A stretch of 64,000 nucleotides of DNA from Nitratireductor soli (GCF_001050155.1 NZ_LFVY01000003.1:62001-126000); one strand, 5' to 3'. Numbered from the stretch's first letter, positions 1 through 8,147 are shown. Numbers and translations: made by a program. Notes: a model not told the origin generated them from the letters alone.

Positions 1-36
1 CTGCTCGACCCGCGCCTGAAGAAGCGGGAGGGGTGA
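1..36 (+). CDS. C-terminus of a dipeptide-type ABC transporter permease (partial)
   Basis: The window opens inside a reading frame that ends LLDPRLKKREG-stop. The DPRLK tail is typical of DppC/OppC-type permeases (usually a longer ALDPRLK-like ending), and the next gene is a dipeptide-type ATPase. Only eleven codons are visible, so the call rests on this tail and on context. Confidence 0.6.
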   Translation: MLDPRLKKREG

Positions 37-38
37 CC

Positions 39-1700
39 ATGCAGTTCAAGACCCGTACTTTCGACGCCGCGCCGACAGTCCTCGACATCAAGAACCTGAC
101 AGTCGAACTGCCCGGCAACAAGACCGCCGCCCCCGTGCTCGATGCGGTGTCGCTGAGAATCCGTCAGGGCGAGACGGTTTGTCTCGTCGGCGAATCCGGC
201 TCGGGAAAATCCGTCACGTCGCTGTCGGTGATGGGGCTTCTGCCGAAGGGCGCACTGGCCGCCACGGGCGGACGCATCGAACTTGAAGGCAAGAACCTGC
301 TCGAGCTTGGACCACAGGCGATGCGCGACATGCGCGCGCAGAAGATATCGATGATCTTCCAGGAGCCGATGACCGCGCTCAATCCGGTGATGCGCGTCGG
401 CGACCAGATCGAAGAAGTGCTCGACACGCATACGAGGCTCGCCGCGCGCGAGAAGCGGGCGCGCGTGCTGGACATCATGAACCAGGTGCACCTGCCCGAT
501 GTGGAGCGCATCCACCGCTCCTATCCGCACCAGCTTTCCGGCGGCCAGCGCCAGCGCATCATGATCGCCATGGCGCTGATCCTCGAGCCGCTACTGCTGA
601 TCGCCGACGAGCCCACCACGGCGCTCGACGTGACGACGCAAAAGCAGATCCTGAGCCTGATCGCCGAATTGCAGGAAAAGCATGGCACCGCCGTTCTGTT
701 CATCACCCACGACATGGGCGTGGTGGCCGAGATCGCCGACACGGTGCATGTCATGAAGCTCGGCCAGATCGTCGAGCAGGCGCCGGTGGAAGAATTGCTG
801 CGCCGGCCAAGGCAGGACTACACGAAGCAATTGCTGCAATCCGTGCCCAGCCTGACGCCGCGCGCGCCACGGCCACAGCCGCAGGGTGAGGCCGTGCTTT
901 CCGTCAACGGCCTGCAGAAGATCTACGGCGCCCACGGCGTGTTCGTCCGGCGCGAGCCGACGCGGGCGGCAAGCGACGTCAATTTCTCCATTCCGCGCGG
1001 CCGCACGCTCGGCATCGTCGGTGAAAGCGGCTCGGGGAAATCCACCGTCGCCCGCTGCATCATGCGGCTGATCGATCCGACCGAGGGCGAAATCCGCGTC
1101 GGCGACAGGGAAATCGCCACGCTGTCGCGGCGCGCGCTCAGGCCCTATCGCAAGCATATCCAGATCGTCTTCCAGGACCCCTTCCGCTCGCTCAACCCGC
1201 GCTGGACCATCGGCCAGAGCCTGATCGAGGGGCCGCTGAACATCGGCACCGACAAGAAGGCCGCGCTGAAGCGAGCCGCCGAACTCCTGACCCTGGTCGG
1301 CCTGCCCGACGACGCGGTCAACCGCTACCCGCACCAGTTTTCCGGCGGTCAGCGGCAGCGCGTGGCGATCGCCCGCGCCATCGCCATGGAGCCGGACGTG
1401 CTGGTCGCCGACGAAGCGGTTTCGGCCCTCGACGTGTCCGTCCAGGCACAGGTGCTGCAATTGCTCGACGAGTTGCAGCAGAAGCTCGGCATCGCCATCC
1501 TGTTCATCACCCACGATTTGCGCGTTGCCGCGCAGATCTGCGACGAGGTCGTGGTGATGCAGCATGGCCATATCGTCGAGCACGACACCGCTGCCAACGT
1601 GCTTGCCAACCCGCAGCACACCTACACGCGCGCGCTGATCGAAGCCGCCCCCGGCCGTGCCTGGGACTTCGCCAATTTCCGTGAACTGCAGACCGCCTGA
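39..1700 (+). CDS. Fused double ATP-binding protein of a dipeptide/oligopeptide-type ABC transporter (DppD-DppF / GsiA-like)
   Basis: About 553 residues holding two complete ABC ATPase halves. The first has Walker A GESGSGKS, the signature LSGGQRQR and Walker B LLIADEPTT. The second repeats GESGSGKS, FSGGQRQR and VLVADEA. After each half comes an oligopeptide-transporter tail (RRPRQDYTKQLLQSVP and NPQHTYTRALIEAAPG), typical of DppD/DppF fusions such as GsiA. It would energise uptake of a peptide or peptide-like solute at the inner membrane. ATG at 39 is chosen because a GGGAGGGG ribosome site lies 5 nt upstream. A GTG at 33 overlaps the previous stop. Two M20 amidohydrolases follow, suggesting an N-acyl amino acid or small peptide as substrate. 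The substrate itself is not decidable from sequence. Confidence 0.93.
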   Translation: MQFKTRTFDAAPTVLDIKNLTVELPGNKTAAPVLDAVSLRIRQGETVCLVGESGSGKSVTSLSVMGLLPKGALAATGGRIELEGKNLLELGPQAMRDMRAQKISMIFQEPMTALNPVMRVGDQIEEVLDTHTRLAAREKRARVLDIMNQVHLPDVERIHRSYPHQLSGGQRQRIMIAMALILEPLLLIADEPTTALDVTTQKQILSLIAELQEKHGTAVLFITHDMGVVAEIADTVHVMKLGQIVEQAPVEELLRRPRQDYTKQLLQSVPSLTPRAPRPQPQGEAVLSVNGLQKIYGAHGVFVRREPTRAASDVNFSIPRGRTLGIVGESGSGKSTVARCIMRLIDPTEGEIRVGDREIATLSRRALRPYRKHIQIVFQDPFRSLNPRWTIGQSLIEGPLNIGTDKKAALKRAAELLTLVGLPDDAVNRYPHQFSGGQRQRVAIARAIAMEPDVLVADEAVSALDVSVQAQVLQLLDELQQKLGIAILFITHDLRVAAQICDEVVVMQHGHIVEHDTAANVLANPQHTYTRALIEAAPGRAWDFANFRELQTA

Positions 1701-1735
1701 AACGGTCTCATGTCTTTGTCTGGGAGAGAAAATCC

Positions 1736-2899
1736 ATGCCAGTGCTGCCGAGAATCGCCGACTATGCCGACGAGCTGACGGAAATCCGCCGCGACTTCCA
1801 CGAGCACCCCGAGATCGGCTTCGAGGAGGTGCGCACCTCCGGCATCGTCGCCGAGCTGTTGCGGAAATGGGGCGTCGACGAGGTGCATACGGGCCTCGGC
1901 AAGACCGGCGTCATCGGCATCATCAACGGCCGCAAGGAAGGCGGCCGGACAATCGGCCTGCGCGCCGACATGGACGCGCTGCCGATGGACGAATTGACCA
2001 ATCTGCCCTACGCCTCGAAGAATCCCGGCGCCTTCCATGGCTGCGGTCATGACAGCCACACGGCCATGCTGCTCGGCGCCGCCCGTTACCTGGCCGAGAC
2101 GCGCGATTTCGCCGGCCGCGCCGTGATGATTTTCCAGCCGGCGGAGGAGGGGCTGGGCGGCGCGCGCGCCATGCTCGCCGACGGGCTGTTCGAGAAATTT
2201 CCCTGCGACGAGATCTACGGCATGCACAACAACCCGCTGGCGCCGCCCAACCAGTTCGGCGTCAAGCCGGGGCCTGCCATGGCGGGCGCGACCTTCTTCG
2301 ACATCACCATCAACGGCGTCGGCAGCCACGGCGCCATGCCGCAGCATTCCAGGGACCCGATCGTCATCGCCACGGCGCTGGTGCAGAGCCTGCAATCCAT
2401 CGTCAGCCGCAACGTGCCGCCGACGGAACCCGCCGTCGTCTCGGTGACGCAGATCCATTCCGGCTCGGCCTACAATGTCGTGCCTGACAAGGCGGTCATC
2501 TCCGGCACGATCCGCTATTTCGCCGACAGTGTGCGCGACACGATCCTCGACCGGGTGACGAAGATCTGCGCCGGCTTCGCCGAAAGCTACGAGGTCGAGA
2601 TCGTCCCCGACCTCAGGCCGACCTTCGACGTGCTGATGAACGACGCCGATCTGAGCCAGGCCTATCTGGAGGCGGCAAGCGAGATCGTCGGCGTGGACAA
2701 CGCCACCGTGACGACGGAACTGGTCACCGGCAGCGAGGATTTCGCCGACATGCTGAAGGCGGTGCCCGGCGCTTATTGCACACTTGGCCACAGCGGTTCG
2801 GTGCCGGTCCACAATCCGGGCTTCATCCTCGACGACGCCATGCTGCCCGTCGGCGCCAGCATCATGGCGCGCATCGTCGAAAAGCGGCTGGCGGCGTAG
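1736..2899 (+). CDS. M20 family metallo-amidohydrolase (hippurate hydrolase / N-acyl amino acid deacylase-like)
   Basis: 387 residues, the usual length of the M20D amidohydrolase group. Metal-site motifs are visible: RADMDALPMDE, then HGCGHDSHTAMLLGAA, then FQPAEEGLGGA, and a late H in HNPGF. The dimerisation segment GSHGAMPQHSRDPI is also typical. Members hydrolyse N-acyl amino acids, hippurate, IAA conjugates or small peptides in the cytoplasm. A GGGAGA ribosome site precedes the ATG. It lies 35 bp after the transporter ATPase and in the same direction, so it probably processes the imported compound. The exact substrate is unknown. Confidence 0.9.
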   Translation: MPVLPRIADYADELTEIRRDFHEHPEIGFEEVRTSGIVAELLRKWGVDEVHTGLGKTGVIGIINGRKEGGRTIGLRADMDALPMDELTNLPYASKNPGAFHGCGHDSHTAMLLGAARYLAETRDFAGRAVMIFQPAEEGLGGARAMLADGLFEKFPCDEIYGMHNNPLAPPNQFGVKPGPAMAGATFFDITINGVGSHGAMPQHSRDPIVIATALVQSLQSIVSRNVPPTEPAVVSVTQIHSGSAYNVVPDKAVISGTIRYFADSVRDTILDRVTKICAGFAESYEVEIVPDLRPTFDVLMNDADLSQAYLEAASEIVGVDNATVTTELVTGSEDFADMLKAVPGAYCTLGHSGSVPVHNPGFILDDAMLPVGASIMARIVEKRLAA

Positions 2900-2954
2900 G
2901 CGCGCGGTTTTCCATGCCGTGCCCTTGCACGCTCCCCCAACCAGGACCGATTTG

Positions 2955-4085
2955 ATGAACTTTCAGAAACTGCCTTTCGACACCGACACGATGCTCGCCG
3001 GCTTGCGGCCATGGATCGAATGTGAAAGCCCGACCTTCGATGCCACAGCCGTCGACCGCATGATGGACCTTGCCGCCTACGACCTGGCGGCGGCCGGCGC
3101 CGAGATCGGGCGCATTCCCGGCCGCATGGGCTTTGGCGGTTCGGTGCGCGCGCGCTTTCCGCACAAGGATTTCGGCAAGCCCGGCATCCTGATTTCCGGC
3201 CATATGGACACGGTACACCCGGTCGGCACGCTGGCGAAAAACCCCTGGCGCATTGAGGGCGGGCTCTGCTACGGCCCCGGCATCCAGGACATGAAGGGCG
3301 GCAACTATGTGAGCCTCGAGGCGATCCGCCAACTGGCGCTGGCCGGCATCGAGACGCCGCTGCCGGTCACCGTCCTGTTCACGCCCGACGAGGAGATCGG
3401 CACGCCCTCGACGCGTGCGCTGATCGAGATGGAGGCGCGCAAGAACAAATACGTCCTCGTGCCCGAGCCGGCGCGGCCCGATGGCGGCGCGGTGACCGGG
3501 CGCTATGCCATCGCCCGCTTCAACGTGAAGACCACCGGCCGGCCGAGCCATGCCGGCTGGGCGCTGAAGGACGGCCGCTCGGCGATTGCCGCCATGGCGC
3601 GCAAGATCATCGAGATCGAAGCGATGACCGGCGAGGATTGCACCTTCTCCGTCGGCGTCATCCATGCCGGCCAGTGGGTCAACTGCGTCTCATCCTCCTG
3701 CGACGCGGAGGTCCTGTCGATGGCCAAGCGGCAGGCCGACCTCGACCGTGGCGTCGAGCGCATGCTGGCCCTGTCGGGCGAGGAGAACGACGTGGTGATC
3801 GAGGTGACACGCGGCGTCACCCGTCCCGTCTGGGAACCGGACGAGGGCACGATGGCGGTCTACGAGCTGGCGCGCGAGATCGCCGGCAAGATCGGCTTCG
3901 ATCTGAGCCACGCCAGCGCGGGCGGCGGCTCGGACGGCAATTTCACCGGCGCCATGGGCATTCCGACGCTCGATTCGATCGGCGTGCGCGGTGCTGGCCT
4001 GCACACGCTGAACGAACACATCGAGATCGACAGCCTGGTCGAGCGGGCGCAGCTCGTGGCCGGCCTGCTGCTGCGGCTGAAATAG
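2955..4085 (+). CDS. M20 family peptidase (ArgE/DapE/carboxypeptidase G2-like)
   Basis: 376 residues from the ATG at 2955 (MNFQKLPFDTD). Metal-binding motifs appear in order: GHMDTVHPVG, DMKGGN (bridging Asp), DEEIGTPSTR (catalytic Glu and metal Glu), PEPARPDGG, and a terminal LHTLNEHI histidine. The RPSHAG segment marks the dimerisation domain. Family members remove C-terminal or acyl-linked amino acids. It is the second M20 enzyme in the same operon, 55 bp after the first, and belongs to a different M20 subgroup. The two may act on different bonds of the same imported molecule, which is inference. The reading frame stays open upstream, but the earlier part overlaps the preceding gene and has no family similarity. 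Confidence 0.88.
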   Translation: MNFQKLPFDTDTMLAGLRPWIECESPTFDATAVDRMMDLAAYDLAAAGAEIGRIPGRMGFGGSVRARFPHKDFGKPGILISGHMDTVHPVGTLAKNPWRIEGGLCYGPGIQDMKGGNYVSLEAIRQLALAGIETPLPVTVLFTPDEEIGTPSTRALIEMEARKNKYVLVPEPARPDGGAVTGRYAIARFNVKTTGRPSHAGWALKDGRSAIAAMARKIIEIEAMTGEDCTFSVGVIHAGQWVNCVSSSCDAEVLSMAKRQADLDRGVERMLALSGEENDVVIEVTRGVTRPVWEPDEGTMAVYELAREIAGKIGFDLSHASAGGGSDGNFTGAMGIPTLDSIGVRGAGLHTLNEHIEIDSLVERAQLVAGLLLRLK

Positions 4086-4155
4086 CGCCCCTGCGGTCTC
4101 CTGGATCGTTTCGGGTTTTGGTGACAATACTCTACATCTTATTGCATTGATCCGG

Positions 4156-4277
4156 TGCGTGGTTCGACAGGCTCACCATGAGGGAGGTATATGGTTGCAA
4201 AGCCAATCTGCGACGTCCCGGAACCAGGCCCCCTGCCAAGCCCGACCGCCCTCATGGTGAGCCTGTCGAACCACGCA
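4156..4277. repeat. 29 bp perfect inverted repeat pair (REP-like doublet) between convergent genes
   Basis: The 29 bp unit at 4156-4184 (TGCGTGGTTCGACAGGCTCA, continuing to CCATGAGGG) recurs as its exact reverse complement at 4249-4277. A 64 bp spacer lies between them. The pair fills the space between the convergent M20 peptidase and the lrp-type regulator. It could form a long hairpin and act as a bidirectional terminator or an RNA stabiliser. It looks like the paired REP elements (BIMEs) of proteobacteria. No transposase for it is seen in this window. Confidence 0.85.
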
Positions 4278-4284
4278 TGGCGCT

Positions 4285-4764
4285 CTAGAAATCGAGCTGG
4301 GCGCCGTCCACCACCTCCTTCATGACGAAGAAGGTGCGCGTCTGCCGCACGCCGGGCAGGGCGATCAACTGGCTGCCATGCAGCCGGTTGAAATCGGCCA
4401 TGTCGCGTACGCGGATTTTCAGGAAGTAATCGAAATCACCGGCCACCAGATGGCAGTCGAGGATGAAGGGCAGCTTCCTCACCGCCGCCTCGAAAGCGGC
4501 GAAACTCTCCGGCGTCGAACGGTCGAGCACCACGCCGACCATCACCAGCGCGCCGCGCTCGACCCGCTCCGGCGCGATCGCCGCGTGGACGCCGCGAATG
4601 TAGCCCGCCTTGAACAGCCGCTCCGTGCGGCGGTGGCAGGTGGCCGCGCTGACGCCCGCCAGCCTGGCCAGTTCCGCATTGCTCAACCGGCCATCACGCT
4701 GCAACTGACGCAGGATCCTGCGATCGATCCGGTCCAGCATTTCGTCTTCGGAAGCTTCTTTCAT
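4285..4764 (-). CDS. Lrp/AsnC family regulator, probable AcdR-type controller of ACC deaminase
   Basis: 159 residues. The N-terminal winged helix-turn-helix (MLDRIDRRILRQLQRDGRL, then SNAELARLAGVSAATCHRRT) is followed by an alpha-beta RAM ligand domain (GVVLDRSTPESFAAFEAAV, VAGDFDYFLKIRV). This is the standard two-domain Lrp layout. It is transcribed divergently from acdS, 144 bp away. In Pseudomonas and several rhizobia an Lrp-type protein (AcdR) in this position controls acdS. Regulation of acdS here is therefore likely but inferred. A downstream ATG at 4740 would also give a full DNA-binding domain. Confidence 0.9.
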   Translation of the reverse strand: MKEASEDEMLDRIDRRILRQLQRDGRLSNAELARLAGVSAATCHRRTERLFKAGYIRGVHAAIAPERVERGALVMVGVVLDRSTPESFAAFEAAVRKLPFILDCHLVAGDFDYFLKIRVRDMADFNRLHGSQLIALPGVRQTRTFFVMKEVVDGAQLDF

Positions 4765-4770
4765 TTATGA

Positions 4771-4784
4771 CAGAGAATCCTCTG
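4771..4784. promoter_or_regulatory. Candidate Lrp-type operator in the lrp-acdS intergenic region
   Basis: CAGAG-AATC-CTCTG is an inverted repeat with 5 bp arms, 7 bp upstream of the regulator start. It lies in an AT-rich stretch between the divergent genes. Position and symmetry fit an Lrp-family site, but the motif is short and there is only one. Confidence 0.3.
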
Positions 4785-4908
4785 CTTTCATCCGAAGATT
4801 GATCAAATCGCTCCTGATTTATATGGCCTAGCATCGAACTTTGAAAGCACCTTCCGCATATCCTGCGCTAGCCTTGCGGCACAATTCGCTCATCCGGAAA
4901 GGCAGCCC

Positions 4909-5922
4909 ATGCTGGAAAAGTTCGACCGCTACCCGCTCACCTTCGGCCCCACCCCCATCGAGAAGCTGGCGCGTCTTTCGGCGCATCTGGGCGGCGGGGT
5001 GGAGCTTTACGCCAAGCGCGAGGACTGCAATTCGGGCCTCGCCTTCGGCGGCAACAAGCTGCGCAAGCTGGAATACATCGTGCCCGACGCGATCGCGTCA
5101 GGCGCCGACACGCTGGTGTCGATCGGCGGCGTGCAGTCAAACCACACGCGCATGGTGGCGGCGGTCGCCGCCAAGATCGGCTTCAAGTGCCGGCTGGTGC
5201 AGGAAAGCTGGGTGCCGCACGAGGACGCCGTCTACGACCGGGTCGGCAATATTCTCCTGAGCCGCGTCATGGGGGCAGAGGTGCAGATGGTCGACGAGGG
5301 GTTCGACATCGGCATCCGCCAGAGCTGGGAAGACGCGCTTAAGGACGTCGAGGCGAAAGGCGGCAAGCCCTATCCGATCCCCGCCGGGGCTTCGGTGCAC
5401 AAGTATGGCGGGCTCGGCTATGTCGGCTTCGCCGAGGAGGTGCGCGCCCAGGAGGCCGAACTGGGCTTCAACTTCGATTACATCGTCGTCTGCACCGTCA
5501 CCGGCTCGACCCATGCCGGCATGCTGGTCGGTTTTGCCGCCGATGGGCGCGCCCGCAACGTCATCGGCATCGATGCCTCGGGGACGCCCGGCCAGACCCG
5601 CGCACAGGTGCTCGACATCGCCCGCCGCACGGCTGAACTGGTCGAACTCGGTCAACCCATCGCGGACGAGGATCTGGTGCTGGTCGAGGACTATGCCTAT
5701 CCGGCCTATGGCGTGCCTTCGGAGGAAACCAAGGAGGCGATCCGACTCTGCGCGCGGCTTGAAGGCATGATCACCGACCCGGTCTACGAGGGTAAATCCA
5801 TGCAGGGCATGATCGACCTGGTGAAGAAGGGGTACTTCCCGACAGGCTCGAAGGTGCTCTACGCCCATCTCGGCGGCGTGCCGGCAATCAATGGGTACAG
5901 CTACGCCTTCCGCAATGGCTGA
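4909..5922 (+). CDS. acdS: 1-aminocyclopropane-1-carboxylate (ACC) deaminase
   Basis: 337 residues, matching the ~338 of known AcdS. This PLP enzyme cleaves ACC, the plant ethylene precursor, to 2-oxobutyrate and ammonia. The PLP lysine is K50 in [12 protein letters not shown], and [17 protein letters not shown] follows. The residues that separate true ACC deaminase from D-cysteine desulfhydrase are both present: Glu294 in DPVYEGKSM and Leu321 in YAHLGGVPA (Glu295 and Leu322 in standard numbering). A divergent Lrp regulator is adjacent, as in the free-living acdR-acdS arrangement. I saw no sigma-54/NifA-type site upstream, so symbiotic control is not suggested. It implies life in contact with plants. 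Confidence 0.96.
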   Translation: MLEKFDRYPLTFGPTPIEKLARLSAHLGGGVELYAKREDCNSGLAFGGNKLRKLEYIVPDAIASGADTLVSIGGVQSNHTRMVAAVAAKIGFKCRLVQESWVPHEDAVYDRVGNILLSRVMGAEVQMVDEGFDIGIRQSWEDALKDVEAKGGKPYPIPAGASVHKYGGLGYVGFAEEVRAQEAELGFNFDYIVVCTVTGSTHAGMLVGFAADGRARNVIGIDASGTPGQTRAQVLDIARRTAELVELGQPIADEDLVLVEDYAYPAYGVPSEETKEAIRLCARLEGMITDPVYEGKSMQGMIDLVKKGYFPTGSKVLYAHLGGVPAINGYSYAFRNG

Positions 5923-5980
5923 CCCGGCGCCGGCGCAAGCCGTGGCGAGGAGCTGCGCCGTGGCCACGCCGCCGATCGCT

Positions 5981-6082
5981 AGACCGGTTCATCGTTTCGT
6001 TGAAACGCTGCCCCGCTCTATCTGTTTGTTTTCCCGCATTTATGCGGACGTCAGGTGATTCCACCTGACTGCAGAATGCTCT
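5981..6082 (-). repeat. ~102 bp RIME-like palindromic intergenic repeat, copy 1
   Basis: This stretch runs AGACCGGTTCATCGTTTC ... CGCATTTATGCGGACG ... TGACTGCAGAATGCTCT and contains internal palindromes (GTTTCGTTGAAAC; CAGGTGATTCCACCTG). It is a close match to copies at 19918-20018 and, reversed, at 37111-37212 and 40105-40206. Size and two-palindrome layout resemble the rhizobial RIME element. The remainder of the 5923-6145 gap shows no gene. Confidence 0.85.
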
Positions 6083-6145
6083 AAGTCCAGCTTGGCGGGC
6101 GGACCACAAACATTGTTGGCAGTTTCGTATTGCTCTCGGCGGAAT

Positions 6146-6562
6146 TCATCCGTGTGGCATTCGCTCGAATGTCTGCAGTGAGGAGTCCATCGTGTCCCAC
6201 GCATGGCCGCGAATGGCGTATGTGACCGCCTGCGGATTGAACTGGCCAGGGTCGTCCAGGCTGGTCGCGGCGACCGCAATCAGGTCCGGCATTGCGACGA
6301 ATGTCAGATAGACAGGCGTTCCACAGGTCGGGCAGAAAGCGTGGACCTTTTCGTTGCCGCTGTCGCCAGCGACCCGCCAGGTGTTCGCTTCGCCACTAAC
6401 CGTCACATCGGCCCGCCGAGGGAAGGTCAGATAGGACCCATGCCCCGTGCCGCTTCGTTGCTGGCAATCGCGGCATTGGCAGTGGTTCTCGAAGATGGGT
6501 TCGCTGCGCGTTTCATAGCGGATCGCGCCGCACGCACATCCGCCGCTATAGGTCTTGCTCAT
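6146..6562 (-). CDS. GFA-family (CENP-V/GFA domain) zinc protein
   Basis: 138 residues from the third of three clustered ATGs, which has a GGGAGA ribosome site 6 nt upstream. The cysteines form the GFA zinc sites: GGCACGAIRY, HCQCRDCQQRSG and AFCPTCGTPVY. The family is named for glutathione-dependent formaldehyde-activating enzyme, but most members, this one probably included, have no proven reaction. The protein is about the usual length for the single-domain group. It lies 39 bp downstream of the SRPBCC gene on the same strand, so it may be the last gene of the arsR operon. Confidence 0.87.
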   Translation of the reverse strand: MSKTYSGGCACGAIRYETRSEPIFENHCQCRDCQQRSGTGHGSYLTFPRRADVTVSGEANTWRVAGDSGNEKVHAFCPTCGTPVYLTFVAMPDLIAVAATSLDDPGQFNPQAVTYAIRGHAWDTMDSSLQTFERMPHG

Positions 6563-6607
6563 CATCATTCTCCCGCTGGCATGCGTGTTGATTGACGCGT
6601 CAAGCGA

Positions 6608-7075
6608 TCACGTCGATTTCGGCTTGGCGAAGACGTCGATGCCGCGACCGGTTTCCAGGAAGGACTTCAGGCTGGAAAGCACGGCCGGCCATCCCTTGCT
6701 GACACCGTTCGCCATTCCGCTGCCGGCTTCGAGTTCGTCATGGCTGACCGTCAGCCGGACCATGTGGTCGTATTCGACGATCTCGAACGTCACCCGGCTA
6801 TGGCTTTCTGGATCTGAGGCCTGCGAAGCGTTAGCCCAGCTCATGACGAGGCGGGTCGGTGGCGAGATCTCGATAACCTTGCCAACGAGTTCGACAGTCC
6901 GCTCATCATCGGCGCGGACATGTTCCCAGTTCGATCCGGGCTTCCAGTCGGAGACGTTCTCATGGCCCCAATAGCGCCTGGCGACGTCCGGTTTGGTTAT
7001 GGCCTCGAACACCTTTTCCGGCGTCGAGAGAATATAAGTCACGTAGACAAAGCTGGTCATCTCTCTGGTCATCAT
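6608..7075 (-). CDS. SRPBCC / AHSA1-domain protein
   Basis: 155 residues from an ATG that overlaps the arsR stop codon by one base (TAATG), a coupled arrangement. The sequence is an Aha1-type START-like fold: FVYVTYILSTPEKVFEAI at the start, RRYWGHENVSDWKPGS, and a C-terminal helix GWPAVLSSLKSFLETG. Such proteins bind hydrophobic ligands and are very often encoded directly after an ArsR-type repressor, as here. A second in-frame ATG directly follows the first. The reading frame extends further upstream, but that part overlaps arsR and is not family-like. The ligand is unknown. Confidence 0.9.
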   Translation of the reverse strand: MMTREMTSFVYVTYILSTPEKVFEAITKPDVARRYWGHENVSDWKPGSNWEHVRADDERTVELVGKVIEISPPTRLVMSWANASQASDPESHSRVTFEIVEYDHMVRLTVSHDELEAGSGMANGVSKGWPAVLSSLKSFLETGRGIDVFAKPKST

Positions 7076-7389
7076 TACTCTCCTTCGAGTTCCTTCTTCA
7101 GGTCGTGCAGCAGGCTGAGCCGCTGATGTTCGAATTTCCGCACCCACCGTTCGTAGACCTCGTGGAGCGGCACGGGGTTGACGAAATGCAGCTTTGCCCG
7201 ACCACGCCTGACCGTGCTCACCAGATTGGCCGCCTCCAATATCCCGAGGTGCTGCGTGGCGGATTGCCGGGCCATGTCCAGGCCTTCACAGAGCTCGCCG
7301 AGCGTCTGCCCGTTCCTCTCACAAAGAAGGTCAAGCAGCTTTCTGCGTGTCGGGTCGCCCAGCGCTTTGAAAACCTTGTCTGCGTGCAT
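7075..7389 (-). CDS. ArsR-family (SdpR-like) transcriptional repressor
   Basis: 104 residues from MHADKVFKALGDPTRR. A compact winged helix-turn-helix is visible: KLLDLLCERNGQTLGELCEG then LDMARQSATQHLGILEAANL, and a wing RRGRAKLHF. The C-terminus VPLHEVYERWVRKFEHQRLS matches the subgroup encoded with SRPBCC partners. No metal-binding cysteine pair typical of arsenic sensors (ELCVCDL) is present, so a metal signal is unlikely. An upstream in-frame ATG at 7437 lies within the operator palindrome, so the start at 7389 is preferred. Confidence 0.9.
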   Translation of the reverse strand: MHADKVFKALGDPTRRKLLDLLCERNGQTLGELCEGLDMARQSATQHLGILEAANLVSTVRRGRAKLHFVNPVPLHEVYERWVRKFEHQRLSLLHDLKKELEGE

Positions 7390-7417
7390 CGGCGTCCCTC
7401 GACTATGAGAGCACGTT

Positions 7418-7437
7418 ATGCAGGTAAATACCTGCAT
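7418..7437. promoter_or_regulatory. Perfect 20 bp palindromic operator upstream of arsR
   Basis: ATGCAGGTA-AA-TACCTGCAT has 9 bp arms and a 2 bp centre, and starts 28 bp upstream of the arsR start codon. Its size and symmetry are those of an ArsR dimer site, so autorepression of the arsR-SRPBCC(-GFA) operon is likely. I see nothing else in 7438-7615. Confidence 0.7.
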
Positions 7438-7615
7438 GTCAAGTGAAAGCCAAGCCCGAGGTCCAGCCGTTCAGATCAATGACGGCAATGTGGGCTTGCC
7501 GTTCGCCCTGGCGCTATCCGATGACGATCAGCCGGCTGCCGCCGGGCGCTCGTCAAAAGCACGTGCTGCGCGACCGACACGGCGCAACGCGCGTTTGGTC
7601 AAGACTGGAAACGCC

Positions 7616-8071
7616 TCACTTGCCCGCAATCAGCCGCCTCGGCCCGGCGCCCTGCCTGCCAAGCGCATCGGCGGGATTGCGGAGCGGGCATTCCTCCAGC
7701 GACAGGCAGCCGCAGCCGATGCAACTGGCGATCTGGTCGCGAAGCTGCGTCAGCCCGTCGATGCGCTGCTGCAGCATGTCCTTCCAGGCATCGGTGAAAT
7801 GCTGCCAGTCGCGGGCATTGGGCACATGGTCGTGCGGCAGGTCGGCCAGCGCCTCGCGGATGACCGCCAGCGGAATGCCGGCCTGTTGGGCGATGCGGAT
7901 GATGGCGATACGGCGCAGTACGGCGCGGTGATAGCGGCGCTGGTTTCCCGCGGTACGCCATCCCTCGATCAGCCCCTTCGCCTCGTAGAAATGCACCGTC
8001 GAAACGGCAACGCCGCTACGCCTGGCCACATCACCCACCGTCAGGGCCCGCTTGATGAAGTCGCTTGCCAT
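7616..8071 (-). CDS. soxR: SoxR, redox-sensing MerR-family activator
   Basis: 151 residues. The N-terminal MerR helix-turn-helix is TVGDVARRSGVAVSTVHFYE with the AGNQRRYHRAVLRRIA wing. The dimer helix leads to the [2Fe-2S] site C117-x2-C120-x-C122-x5-C128 in CIGCGCLSLEECPL, which defines SoxR. It senses redox-cycling compounds through cluster oxidation. ATG at 8071 is preferred to an upstream ATG at 8080, because the latter lies inside the operator repeat. It sits 76 bp downstream of the RES toxin gene on the same strand. No typical SoxR target (soxS, efflux pump or oxidoreductase) is divergent from it here. Confidence 0.95.
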   Translation of the reverse strand: MASDFIKRALTVGDVARRSGVAVSTVHFYEAKGLIEGWRTAGNQRRYHRAVLRRIAIIRIAQQAGIPLAVIREALADLPHDHVPNARDWQHFTDAWKDMLQQRIDGLTQLRDQIASCIGCGCLSLEECPLRNPADALGRQGAGPRRLIAGK

Positions 8072-8076
8072 CGTGT

Positions 8077-8106
8077 CCATAACCTCAACTATGAATGAGG
8101 TTATGG
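8077..8106. promoter_or_regulatory. SoxR-box in the soxR promoter
   Basis: CCATAACCTCA and TGAGGTTATGG are perfect 11 bp arms around an 8 bp centre. The inner 18 bp, CCTCAACTATGAATGAGG (8083-8100), lines up with the standard soxbox CCTCAAGTTAACTTGAGG at both ends. It lies directly before the soxR start, so SoxR probably controls its own gene. Confidence 0.75.
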
Positions 8107-8147
8107 ACATTCGGCTGTCCGGATGCAAGTGGCTGCGGGCCACGGCT

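Noticed and set aside
4909-5922. D-cysteine desulfhydrase as identity of the acdS product
   Set aside because: The discriminating residues are Glu (VYEGKS) and Leu (AHLGG), as in ACC deaminase, not the Ser/Thr of D-cysteine desulfhydrase.
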